Origin: Amaurobius ferox | Taxonomy: Eukaryota; Arthropoda; Arachnida; Araneae; Amaurobiidae | Assembly (NCBI GenBank): GCA_951213105.1 | Contig: OX578146.1 | Location: forward strand, 51,367,275 to 51,431,274 | DNA length: 64,000 nucleotides | Direction: 5' to 3' | Shown here: piece after piece, positions 38,361 through 49,708 of the stretch | Numbering within the stretch: the stretch's first letter is position 1 | Layout of the letters: the number at the start of each line of letters is the position of its first letter | The notes under the pieces: model-generated | The model's input: only the letters and a program-made list of their open reading frames with translations | What the model was told of the DNA's origin: nothing | Database searches by the model: none | Made by a program: the position numbers and the translations under genes

Positions 38361-38541
38361 AATGCAATATAATGACAGGTCCCCGATATATGTGCAAAAT
38401 CGAAGGCACTAGAACGAAGACAGAAAGGGAATATCGAGAGGCAGAAATTTATAATGTCAATCTGACAAACATACAATCCGGAATGCACAAAACTCTTCTT
38501 AAAGTAAACTTTTTAACGCATGCGTACACCGTTATACACTG

Positions 38542-39012
38542 TTATGATGTCATATTACCTATGTCTTGTCTAAATGAGTATTCTTCTTCTTTAAAGAAGG
38601 AATTATAATGATGTTTAAGAAAATTTAACGGGTAATATTTTTTATATGCTTCTTGCACGATTCTTCTGTTACTTATGATGCAATCATTTTTGAAAGTATT
38701 ATTGTGGAGATTTCTTCTGAGGTGTCCTGTGATGATATTACGGAAAATATTCTTAGTCAAATTTAAATTCCATTCTATGATTTGGTTAATCTTCATATCA
38801 AAATTGTCACGTTTATTGTACAATACCGTATGAATTCCTTTTATATTGTTGTATCTTATGGTGATGTCTAGGAAATTAACTTCGTCTTTTTTAGTATTAA
38901 GGTTCTTGATCAGTTCCAGTTCCTGGGGATAAAAGCTAAAATCGAATTCAGGAGTATGCAAGTATTGTCCTAATAGCACATCGTCCACGAATCTATAATA
39001 TGTTAATTCATT
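38542..39012 (-). pseudogene. reverse transcriptase fragment with catalytic FVDD, subfamily 2
   Basis: The minus-strand frame reads NELTYYRFVDDVLLGQYL (motif C), then FYPQELELIK, VNFLDITI, LYDKRDNFDM and FRNIITGHLRRN, ending at 38542. Motifs A and B are absent because the copy is cut at about 39012. There it meets, head to head, a plus-strand fragment carrying the N-terminal half of the same kind of protein. The 3' tail holds structured motif 2. Confidence 0.75.
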
Positions 39013-40232
39013 CCTCTAGGTGGAAACGTGGCGGAAGAAAAAGATATATTAGCTATAAAGACACTCTTACAAATTTAAAAAATTTAATGGACTTATTCAA
39101 CAAAAATTCTTATGTCAAATACAATTGGATTAAGAATATGGTGTTTGGAATCAGACTTAAATACTTGCCTCGAATTTGGGAATTCATCATAGATCATATA
39201 ACATCATTGGATCAAAGAACTAATAATGACCTAACTCATAATTTTGCCATATTACTGGATTTTGTGAAATTGAGAGCTAAAAAATTTAATATTGACTTGC
39301 AGAATCATCCCAAAAAAGAAGATCATATAGAATACTTTGTTACCACCTTCAAAAATAAAACTTTTAAAGTATACCTATTAAGCTAATGCTTAATCAATTT
39401 AATAAATTGATACCTATAACTAACATCAAGGTTAAGCTCACATACCGATTCGTACGTCCCAATGGGAGGATGTTGTACAATTATAATCACTTAAGTAAAA
39501 ATATATCTTTATATGATTCAAAGGTATGTAATTGTCAAAACAGTACTTTTAGGGATGTGTACCATGATCATATTATTACGGGTAATCTTACAGTGATTGA
39601 AGATTTACAATTAAGAGAGAAGACTGTTTGAAAAAGGTGCAAAATTCCGTAACCAGGAATATAACCACGTCAAAGAAGAATTCAATCAAGATCTGGATAC
39701 TTTTATTTACAAAATGGCAATTAAATATAGTTTACCTATCACGGCCTTCGGAGAATGGAAATACAATATCCTAAATAGATTTATCAATGAATATCCTAGA
39801 AAACTTAAAACTAAGCCAAGATCCCATGTTCCTAGTTCTATCAAGGACGTTCAAGATCGATTCGTGATTACATATACGGACAAAGTGGTTTCAAATTACG
39901 CATTTACCTGCAAAACTGATTACCTTGAAACTTTGCAGAAATCTTACATGGAACCTACTATGTATAAACCTTTACCATATAATATTGCAGTAATGCCAAA
40001 TAAGACCAAAGCATTATACAAAAGAATCGGCATTAATTTAAAATCAGTGTCTTTCCCATATGTGGTCCTCATCCCAAAACTGCATAAAAAACCTATAAAA
40101 TTCCGTACTGTAACAGTGGGATGTAATTCATATTTAACGATAGCTAACAGGAAACTACTGTATATCCTTAAACCTGTATTTAAATCCACTTGTCTGGAAA
40201 CTCGTTATTTAACCAGTGTTTCACAACTGTAG
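39000..40232 (+). pseudogene. N-terminal half of the RT-element protein, frameshifted
   Basis: Three frames follow one another: 39000-39386, 39386-39631 and 39640-40232. The second reads RFVRPNGRMLYNYNHLS and then DHIITGNLTVIEDLQLRE. The third continues EKGAKFRNQEYNHVK and ends in PYVVLIPKLHKKPIKFRT, the conserved IPKLHKxP block that precedes motif A in Penelope-like RTs. The second and third frames are joined by a frameshift near 39625. The first and second overlap as TAATG, which may be a frameshift or a true reinitiation site. The first frame (about 128 residues) has no recognised domain and no GIY-YIG. Mariner-like sequence cuts it off at about 40232. Confidence 0.7.
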
Positions 40233-40239
40233 TATGGTG

Positions 40240-41013
40240 AGCTGGAGATCCCTCCTGTTAAAACCAATACATGTGGAAGTACTGTTTGGGGCAGTTCATC
40301 CATAAAATCAGGAATAACCGCATTCAGATTCTCATTAACAGATCTGCCACCCTTCAACATACTATCACACAGTATGGGTCCAAGCAAAAGGTTTTTGAAA
40401 ATACTACACCATATATTCACAAAAAATTGCTTCTGATGATGAATATTACGTACCATGAATAAATTTGTGTCAGACCAGAAGTGCTCATTTTGAGGATTTA
40501 TGCATCCATCTTGTTTAAAACAGCATTTGTCAGTCCAAATTACGTTTTTCAGGAAAGAGGGATTTGCATCTTCCTGATTTAGAGCCCAATTACAAAAATC
40601 TGGACGACGTTATAATTTGTTGGATCTTGTCCTTGCACACCATGAATGTTAAACGGATGCCATTTATTCAGTCTCAGCATTCTCCACACTGTTGCCAGTG
40701 GTACGTTCATTTCTGAAGCAGCGGTACGAATACCACTATGTGGATGACTGCAAAAGTAAGCCAAAATATCAATTTCTACATCAGTTGAGTGAAGTTTGGG
40801 CCTACCTAGTCCACCTACACGATGTATATGCTTCCTCTTTCACGCACTTGTTGCGCCAATCGGGAAATAAATCTCCCAGAAGGATCCCGAGAATCGGGAA
40901 AAGTACGTTGATATTCCCCTGCAGTTTCGTTAGCATTGCGATTGCATAAACTGTACAGCATAAACATTTCCAAAAGTAGTTTCAGTAAGTTCTTCGTTGC
41001 TGTATTGCGACAT
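40240..41013 (-). pseudogene. degenerate mariner-like transposase
   Basis: The minus-strand start is MSQYSNEELTETTFGNVYA. Frameshifts follow, then HPHSGIRTAASEMNVPLATVW (second helix-turn-helix), NKWHPFNIHGVQGQDP, and VIWTDKCCFKQDG around the first catalytic Asp, FWSDTNLF and FVNIWCSI. This is the order in a widespread arthropod mariner/IS630-type transposase. The stop-ridden frame and missing C-terminal third make it dead. It sits against the RT fragment that ends at 40232. Confidence 0.75.
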
Positions 41014-41070
41014 ACTGCCGGTACAGGCTAATTACACCCTCAAAATATAGCAGAATTGTGAAATACTTAA

Positions 41071-41846
41071 GGGTGAGCGTCAGTAAATTTTCTTCCCTAT
41101 CCGCGCTTTGTTAACTTTCGCGACACACATATTTCGCCGAAATTCTGTTCATACAGTTGCGAAATATTTTCTTATAGATAAAATGCTATGCTTAGATTAT
41201 ATTAAAACTAAATTTAATACCCAATAAAACATAGAATATATGTTTTATTTTAATTTAAAATATTTTTGGTGCTGCCATCTGTTGTCGTAATTTAATTCAT
41301 ACCGACTATTTTTATTTTTAATGAACATTTTTAAATGTCTATTCCTTCTAATACGCTATTAACTACAACAACAGATCATATATAATGCCATAATCACGGA
41401 AACGTAATTGAACTTGGACTTGAAGACAAAGGAAAACTTGAAGACAAAACTGCAGTCCTCAGTGATGTACATTCAGATCCCTTATCAAATTTATAGAATG
41501 ATAAATTACCTTTCCGTGATTGTGGCATTATTATATATGATCTGCTGTTGTATTTAACACTGTACTAGAACGAATAGATATTTAAAAATGTTCATTAAAA
41601 AATAAAAATAATCGGTATGAATTAAATTACGACAACAGATGGCAGCACCAAAAATATTTTGGATTAAAATAAAAAATATATTCCATGTTTTTTGGGGCAT
41701 TAAATTTAGTTTTAATATAATCTAAGCATTGTATTTTATCTTTCAGAAAATATTTCGCAACTGTTTGAGCAGAATTTCGGCGAAATATGTGTGCCGCGAA
41801 AGTTAACAAAGCGCGGATAGGGCAGAAAATTTACTGACGCTCACCC
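41071..41846. mobile_element. foldback MITE with TTAA target duplication, copy 3
   Basis: 776 bp, closest in structure to copy 1. It is flanked by TTAA at 41067-41070 and 41847-41850. Same GGGTGAGCG ends and gcagtcctcagtgatgtaca spacer. Non-coding. Confidence 0.88.
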
Positions 41847-41859
41847 TTAAGGGTCGCTC

Positions 41860-42610
41860 AGACTGCCGGGCTACGCGCGCTACGCTTCCGTAAACGAAGC
41901 GATAGATCAATCGCAGAACAAAAATAACTTTCTTATGTGATGATGCGTCTGTTGCGATTCTGTGACGCACAGATCAGAGGTAGTTATTTGCATATGCGTA
42001 CATTTCTAAGCTAATGTTCATTTTGATTGTGTCATTTCCAAGTTTTATTCTGTAATTAATCATGTAAAATTTTAAGGTACTTTTATAGAAGTATATTTTC
42101 GAAAAATTGTAAATAAATCTAAAGATAAGAGGCAGATATTTTTCGCCTATGATGCATTTCTGCGTTGCGTCGTCATTTGTGCTCTTGCTGTAAACATTTA
42201 CATTTTCATTTGTTATTAATTCCTCACCAACTTTGTTTAAACATATCTTTGACACTTTTTATGATAAAATGCTGAAATTTTGTACATCACCTTATTAGAG
42301 TATGGGGCACGGGTTACTCACTGGAAATGTTTTTGCACGGGAGCAGTATAAAAATTTAAATTTTGTATTTCTTCAAATTTAATCCCCTGAAAATTTTTTT
42401 CGATTTCATAAAATTCTGTACCTTTTTTTACGCAACTTTTGAAATATATTATATATGTCTAAGATCAATATTTAAGGAAAAAAAGTCGAAGTCAATGTGT
42501 TTGGAACACCCTGTATATACACATTTTATCAATGATGCCTGCGTGTCTGTTAGTACGATGTTTCACGAACAAATTGTATGATTATTTTAATCGATTAACG
42601 TCAAAAAATC
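41860..42610. other. unassigned stretch between MITE and segmental duplicate
   Basis: A short GC-rich start (gccgggctacgcgcgctacg), then AT-rich DNA. Near 42496-42515 a ggaacaccctgta sequence resembles a mariner terminal repeat without a partner. No gene is recognised. Confidence 0.4.
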
Positions 42611-43299
42611 ATAGTATCTACTTGTATACCAGGACTGACATGTATACCTATATGTATACCAGTATCCTCAGGCCAGGGCTTTCGAAGACTTCTCAGATTC
42701 CTGCTTCACGGATTACTCAGGAAGTTTGAAAGTTTCAGTATAATAATACATATGACAAGTCAGGGAAAATCAGACATCAAGGACTTTGCAAGAGTCCTTA
42801 ACAAGCGTGGGTTAAAAAAGTCTGCATATTACCTGAATATAAGCATGGGAACATACACGATTATTATTAGATGCCTTCCAACTTTTGCTCAAGTAATATA
42901 CTTACTCCTTCCGACTTTTTGCTTAATGTGGAAACATGGACAGGTCCTGAAGAAACCAAAAAACAGACAGGGCTTGACTAAGGCAGGGGCATGCGGAGCA
43001 GTTGGCCCGGGCCTCCGGATCAGAGAGGTCCCCCCAAATTAAACAATTGTAACATCGAAAAATTAACGATTGATTCCTGAAAAAAAAAATCGTGTCATCG
43101 GATATATAAGGATTATCGCATTAAATCACGATCTAGACCATATTGGCTTTGACTACGTTGAAAAAGTTGTCAGTAATTTAAATTTATTTAAAATATGTAA
43201 GAATTTCATTTTATTGATCGTTTTATAGAAAGCATTTTTAAAAGTGGAATTAATCGTCACCTTTTTCGTTTCCAGAGGGATCTAAATGATCTTAATTAT

Positions 43300-43545
43300 T
43301 CCAGAAAGATCCCAAAAATGATTGTCACCTTTGCTGCTAAGTCTAGGATAGGTCACATGAGTCACCCAGGCCTACTTGAGCAGATTTCACCCAGCTGACT
43401 CCAACAAGTGGCTTGTTTGTTCTGCAGAAGACGAGACCCTGGAACAGATCTTATTCTTCTGCACTGGAGAGAGCATTTTTAGAACTGTTTTAACAAAAAT
43501 TTGTGTTCTTCTGCCTATTTTATTTGTCTTGTTGTACGTCTTACG
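43300..43545 (+). pseudogene. possible non-LTR retrotransposon ORF2 C-terminal fragment (unit 1)
   Basis: The frames contain SRIGHMSHPGLL, then after frame changes WLVCSAEDETLEQILFFCTG. The R-x-GH followed by a Cys and HILFxC-like pattern resembles the region after the RT domain of Jockey/R1-type ORF2. Frameshifts and stops are present. A sister copy is at 49145-49330. Confidence 0.4.
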
Positions 43546-43925
43546 TGTATTTCTTTTTCGTCCATAGAAGACATCGTGAAATCGTCTGCTAATACGCGGG
43601 ACTCGCGTATCAAGTGGTATGTATAGAAAGCATTTATGTTTCTGAGAAATATTTTTGTACATTTTATATATGTCGAGAGGTGAAGGGGGCCCACTGTAGG
43701 AATATTTAGCTCGGGCCCTAGATTCACTAAGTCGGGTTCTGGAAACAGACGGCCAGTCTTGCATTGGGTCTTTGACAAGCCTATGTGCAGACGCTAGAGC
43801 AAAAAGCTTGACAATGGTGTACGACTAAACCACTTTAACAGATGTCTTCCGACGTTTTGCTAGTAGCTCCAAGCCTCATTTTCTGGAATTATTTGATGGA
43901 ATTCCAAAGTTCTTGATCACGCGAT

Positions 43926-46234
43926 TCAATGAAACGGTGCCACAGTGATATAAGCTGGTGGAGGAGTCTCCTCTGTTTTTCTTTCACCAAAATGAGGGTT
44001 ATGGATGTACGTCAGTTTGGCATCAGGGAAAGTTTGAGAAATAGCTTCCGTATAGGGCGGTGGGCCCTCATCAGATGGCACACCCGATGTTACTCCTTGA
44101 GGGCTGCTTGTGAAAGAAAAGTTCACCGCTCCTCTACTGTAAATATTGCCTGAAATAAAACATAGAATAGTGAGATCCAAAATCATGAAACAAATTACGG
44201 AACAAATTACAGCAGTCTGTCCAGAAAACGAATTGAACCCCCAGATCTCCGAGTCTCGAAACCAGATTTCTACCACGTGATAGATTTAAGTACGTTAAAC
44301 AATTTCATAATTTTAGTAAAATGTTGAATACAATATTTCTAAAATTTATGTGCTTAAGATATCTTAGCTTACAGATAGAATCGCTCTGTTTCTAACTGCC
44401 CTAGACAGTCATCGTTAAAGAAAGTGCAACGTAACTGTATTACGAAAAATAAATTAATCATAGTTGACTTCTGATAGTTAATGAACTTATTGTTCAAAAA
44501 ATTGGTTAAGCATTAACAATAATTTTTGATATAATATATGTAGCCTGTCCATGAGTGGCTGTCTCAAATCTTGGAATCGCTCTTTCAGTGAAACGGCCAA
44601 ATGGTTTTGCATTTGCTACAGTACTACACCAAGAAGTTGATAACATTACTTTCAGGACGAGAACTTGAAATGATAACAACGCTGTCATAAAGAAAACTAC
44701 ACGTTTTCTTACTGCTAGTGCTGTGACTAATTGGTGTTGAAGAATTTCTACAAGTGCCGGTCTCCTAATGCAGAGTTCTGCATTAGAAGCATAATTCTAT
44801 GAAAAGTACAATATTCCTTTTGAACTAGGATGTATCAATTATCATAAAATGTGAAAAATATGTGGAAAAAAAAATAGCTTTAACTAAATGCGAAAATTTA
44901 AACTCGCCTTTCTTTTAAAAGTGAAACACCTATTTCTTTACGCTTTGTTCACCACAGGCGACGAGCGACAGAGCGACAAGCGCAAGATCGACCAGCTAAT
45001 AGGAAGAGAATGCGCACAGGAAAAATACGCAATCTTTGCACTCCACAAGAACACGTGTGCGCGACTCACCTTCCCATTGGTTAGTTAATTTCTTCGCAGC
45101 GTTCTTCACCTCCACCAAGCGCGACGATCAGGTGAAATAAGTGGGCAATACGAAAACACGGCTCATGCCAAAGTTTTCCCGAAATTGAAAAAAATCATCT
45201 TTTTTAGGCTCGCACTTTTTTTCCATTGGCTGATTTATTTTGCGTTTGTCGTTTTTGGTGAAAACCTAGAGTCAGATTTATTTCATGTTTTTCGGATTTC
45301 TTGCTGACAAAGACTCATCGTATTACGTTAAACTATAAAATTGTGCTCACCATATCTTAGGGTATTTTCATATCTTACGTTCCGGTAAAACAGTATTCTG
45401 ATAAATCAAATACTATATAGTGCATGTGTGTGTACATTTAAAATTATTTTAAAACAGAAATTACGGCGCTAAAAATGTCACGAGTAAAGTGATTTAAATC
45501 AACGAAGCCTATAACAAATCAAGCTATTGTAAAATGAGTTGTATAAGAATTGCTGAATTTTTATCACGTGAAATTATTTAGCTCTGGAGTCTGGAAAATT
45601 AGTGCTATGGATGAAATATTCATTGATTTTACATAGAGAAGCAGACAATTTATAGCATTTATAGCCTTTTTTTGACAAAATGTTAAGTTTCGAAGTATAA
45701 TAAATTATTCTAGTATTGTCATAATTAAAAAATATATGAATGCTGAATGTATCACATTTTAGAGATGTTTAAATAAAATTGCATTTCAGTTGGAAAGTGT
45801 TTCATAATCAATGCATGATTGATCTTTCTTGTTTTATATTTTTTTTTAGCATTTTGCTAAAACTTTGTTTTACCATTTTGACTGGCTTGCTAGAGTAAGT
45901 TTTCAATCCAGCTCAAACTCTGCATTTAACTTACCTGCTTCTGCAGTAGCGTTATTGAATTCCATGTCGATACTCTGATTTGCACCAGCTTGGAAGGTCA
46001 AGCCTGTTGCAGGCTGCGGTTGTAGAAGATCTGTGCTGGAAGATTGTCTTCTGGAAAAGTGCTTGGGGCAGAATTTCCAGCAGAGACAGCAAATGCAAAT
46101 GATGACTGCTACTGAGAGGATTGAGATCCAGACGATGATGGTGAAGGTGTTATCATCCGAGAAATATTGTGTGGTGTCTGGGATTTCAGTTCTGTAAAGG
46201 CGAGGACTGCCATTCTCTTCATTCAGTACAATAG
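43926..46234 (-). CDS. single-pass membrane protein with PPxY tail, 3' exons, duplicate 1
   Basis: Exon A is 45935-46234 and exon B is 43926-44149. The exon A acceptor is ccattttatag and its donor is gcag|gtaagt. The exon B acceptor is tttatttcag. Both introns are phase 1, and the split codon between A and B reads GGC (Gly). Exon A gives 100 residues: a short ectodomain end (ENGSPRLYRTEIPDT), a transmembrane span (TIIVWISILSVAVIICIC), a juxtamembrane CLCWKFC cluster and a polar tail. Exon B adds EGPPPYTEA, a WW-domain ligand motif (Nedd4-type ligases are usual partners), plus PPPAY, and stops at TGA 43926-43928. At least one upstream exon with signal peptide and ectodomain is needed and was not found. 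The family is not identified; Shisa- or WBP1-like proteins share this layout. Confidence 0.7.
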
Positions 46235-46829
46235 CTATAAAATGGAAAACAGAAGATTTCAAATTCCGTCTTCAGTTTCCCTCTCTGTTAATCCAAATGG
46301 TAATCTCTTACGATAATCCAAAGAAATGATCGAGATATATTATAACACCTAGAGCTGACCAAAAATTAAACGTCTAAGAAAGTAGCAAACAATATTAGAT
46401 TGGTGTGCTTACTAATTAGCAATTACACCAGGAAAGAAAAACCCGGTCAAAAAGCACCATGACTTTCTAATTCGGAAAAAAAAAAAAAAAAAAAAACGTA
46501 TAAAAGTGCAACAATCAAGTGTGACATACACAAAGAGGAGTATGAAAATAAAACAATGCCCAACAGCTAACAATCAATCAATAAGCAACAGATAACAATG
46601 AAAATAGAAAATAATAAATAAAACGAAACAATCATGCGCATAAAGTGGAATAGCGCTAGGCTTAAGATGAAGGTCAATTCAGAATAGATTCTTCATCAAG
46701 GCTGAGTATCCATCCAAATTTACCGAGAATAATGCTTGTTTCTGAATACAGAGATAGTTAATAACTAATGAACTCCATATACTCGGCTGACAAGTATAGA
46801 AAGATTGAAAACTGATAAAGACCATACTA

Positions 46830-48440
46830 TATATGGTCACTAATATTAATCTCTGCGTAATTTTTCTCATATAAAACTGCTTCCCCATCACATTTTTAAA
46901 GCATAAAGAACGCGAAGGCAGCATGTTTCCCATATCTTCGTTTCCTCCCCCTCCGATGTAACTGTACATTGTGTGAACAAAAACAGACGGCATTGAGATT
47001 TCTTGAGAACTCGTCGCCGATGAGGAGCTCGTCCGGCCCTATGTAACTGAATCTGTTTCGAGTGTCATATAATAAAGTAGATTTCCGGTAATGTGAAAAG
47101 TCTCTTCACTGGACTATTGTATCTACTATCTGCCATTACATATATATATTTCTATCATTGGAATTTCATATTATAATTTTATTATATATATATATATATA
47201 TATTCCAAATTCTTTTCAAATGGGCTTTTGGTTCAGATATTGATGAAAAATTATTTTCGCCTGATTTTACTTTCAATTAAAATTTTAAGACAGTCGCAGA
47301 CGATTTAAAAATCTTCTTTATGTGACAAAGAATGTTGTTCGTCTCAGTCAATAGCTTTATTTCTAAATGATCTATTGGAAAAATCTGTAGGATTTTAAAT
47401 AACTTTTAATATAGAAACTAATGTTTTTTTTAATTAGATTTATTTAAAGGAGTTAATAAATTCTTTGCTTTAAAATAAAAGAACAAATTAAAATAATATA
47501 TATTATACAATCCAATATCATATAAAATATATATATCCAATATAATATATAAAAATATATCCAATATAATATATATAGATATATTGATGCACCGTGTGGA
47601 TACTTTGAGAAAAATAACACAGACTCTTTTCTAAAAAATGACAGTGACTATCATTGTTTCATCAAATGCATTTTATTTCCAAGACGCTTTATTTTGATTC
47701 CATTTTCACATATTTAGTATGTTAAACAAACAATACATTGCTTGGATCTGTTAATGATAACTGCAAAGTCTATATATACAAGTTCATATATGAGACGAAA
47801 TTTTCTGTGTGGAACATCATGTAAAAAAGATTATACTGACTTGTAAAGGGCCAAATATAGACATTATGCTAGAAGATAAATGCATTTTATACATTATAAG
47901 AAGAAATGCATGCATCATGATAAATATGAAACATTTCACAACGCCCTAAGAATGATGTAAGCGTCATAACGTACTGTTTAATTTCAATTCTTTAGGACCC
48001 AAAAAATGTTGTCTTGTTCATCTCTTGTTAAAAATATTCTGTTGTTTCTCTTATCCATCTAAAATTTAGATGAACATTTACTTCTCAGTTGTATTTCAAA
48101 TAATTTACCTTTCTGCTGTAATTTACAATATGCACTTAAGCTTTCATCAGTAATGCATGAACCAATTTTTAGTACCATTTTTGCCTCAAAACTTCATTAT
48201 GAGACAGACAAAATTGCTGACAAAAGCAATTGCTCACACTACTATCATCAGCAGAAAACATAGCTATTTTCTGGTACACGAGATTAACGATATTTCCAAT
48301 AAAGTAATTCATCATCAGACGATACAATTCTGTTTCTTTACTGTCCTTTCTTTTCACGACGCAATTTCAGCCAATTCCCTTTACTTCATGTATAACTTCC
48401 AAAGCTCAACAATAATTCAATGCCACAAATATAATCCATT
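46830..48440. other. single-copy stretch between the segmental duplicates
   Basis: AT-rich sequence with (TA)n near 47180-47200 and short repeats of the form tccaatataatatat near 47510-47585. A 133-codon frame at 48157-48558 runs into the start of duplicate 2 and has no recognised domain. No exon fitting the membrane-protein gene is evident. Confidence 0.45.
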
Positions 48441-49144
48441 CAGCATCTACTTGTATATCAGGACCGACATGTATACCTACATGTATACCAACACACTCCG
48501 GCCCGGGCTTTCGAAGACTTCTCAGATTCCTGCTTCACGGATTACTCAGGAAGTTTGAAAGTTTCAATATAATACATGTGACAAGTCATGGAAAATTAGG
48601 CATCAAGGGCTTTGCAAGAGTCCTTAACAAGGGTGGGTTAAAAAAGTCTGCATATTACTTGAATATAAGTATGGGATCATAAACGATTATTATTAGATGC
48701 CTTCCAACTTTTGCTCAAGTAATATACTTACTTCATCGGACTTTTTGCTTAATGTGGAAACATGGACAGGTCCTGCAGAAACAGAAAAACAGACAGGGCT
48801 TGACTAAGGCAGGAGCATGCGGAGCAGTTGCTCCGGGCCTCCGAATCAGAAAGGCCCCCCCAAATTAAACAATTGTAACATCGAAAAATTAACGATTGCT
48901 TCCTGAAATTTTTTTTTTGTCATCGGATATATAAGGATTACCGCATTAAATCACGATCTAGACCATATTGGCTTTGACTACGATGAAAAAGTTGTCAGTA
49001 ATTTTAATTTATTTAAAATACGTAAGAACTTCATTTTATTGCTGTTTTATAGAAAGTATTTTTAAAACTGGAAATAATCGTCACCTTTTTCGTTTCCAGA
49101 GGGATCCAAATGATCTTAATTATTTCAGAAAAATCCCAAAAATG

Positions 49145-49330
49145 ATTGCCACTTTTGCTGCTAAGTCTAGGATAGGTCACATTAATCACCCAGGCCTACT
49201 TGTGTAGATTTCACCTAGATGTCTCTAACATGTGGCTTGTTTGTTCTGTGAAGACGGGACTCTGGAACAAATCTTATTCTTCTGCACTGGAGAGGGCATT
49301 TTTGGACTATTTTAACAAAAATTTTTGTTC
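49145..49330 (+). pseudogene. possible non-LTR retrotransposon ORF2 C-terminal fragment (unit 2)
   Basis: Sister of 43300-43545. It shows FAAKSRIGHINHPGLL, then VQISPRCL broken by a stop, and WNKSYSSAL/LEQILFFCTGEG in other frames. It is decayed. Being in both duplicates, it predates the duplication. Confidence 0.4.
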
Positions 49331-49708
49331 TGCTTATTTTATTTGTCTTGTTCTAATGTACGTTTTACGTGTATTTCTTTTTTGGTCTATTGAAGGCATC
49401 GTGAAATCGGCCGCTAATACGTTGGACTCACGTATTAAGTTGTATGTATAGAAATCATTTATGCTTTTCAGAAATATTTTTGTACACTTTATATATGTCG
49501 AGAGGTAAAGGGGGCCTACCGGAGGAATATTTAGCCCGGGCCCCAGGTTCGCTTAGTCGGTCGCCCAGTCTTTCATTGGTTCTTTGACAAGTCTATGTGC
49601 AGACGCTAGAGCTAAAAGCTTCACAATGGTGTACGACTAATCCACTTTAACAGATGTCTTCCGACGTTTTACCAATAGCTCCACGCCTCATTTTCTGGAT
49701 CACGCGAT

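Larger units (their letters stand above)
42615..46795. repeat. segmental duplication, unit 1
   Basis: This is colinear with 48449-52303, starting at tctacttgtata and ending near the atatactcggc motif. The offset shrinks from about 5.83 kb at the left to 5.49 kb at exon A because unit 2 has net deletions in the intron. A 1.6 kb single-copy stretch separates the units. It carries a LINE-like fragment and the membrane-protein exons A and B. Confidence 0.9.

Noticed and set aside
38288..38608. Plus-strand 106-codon frame
   Set aside because: It lies across the 3' tail and structured motif of a minus-strand RT element, so it is not a gene.
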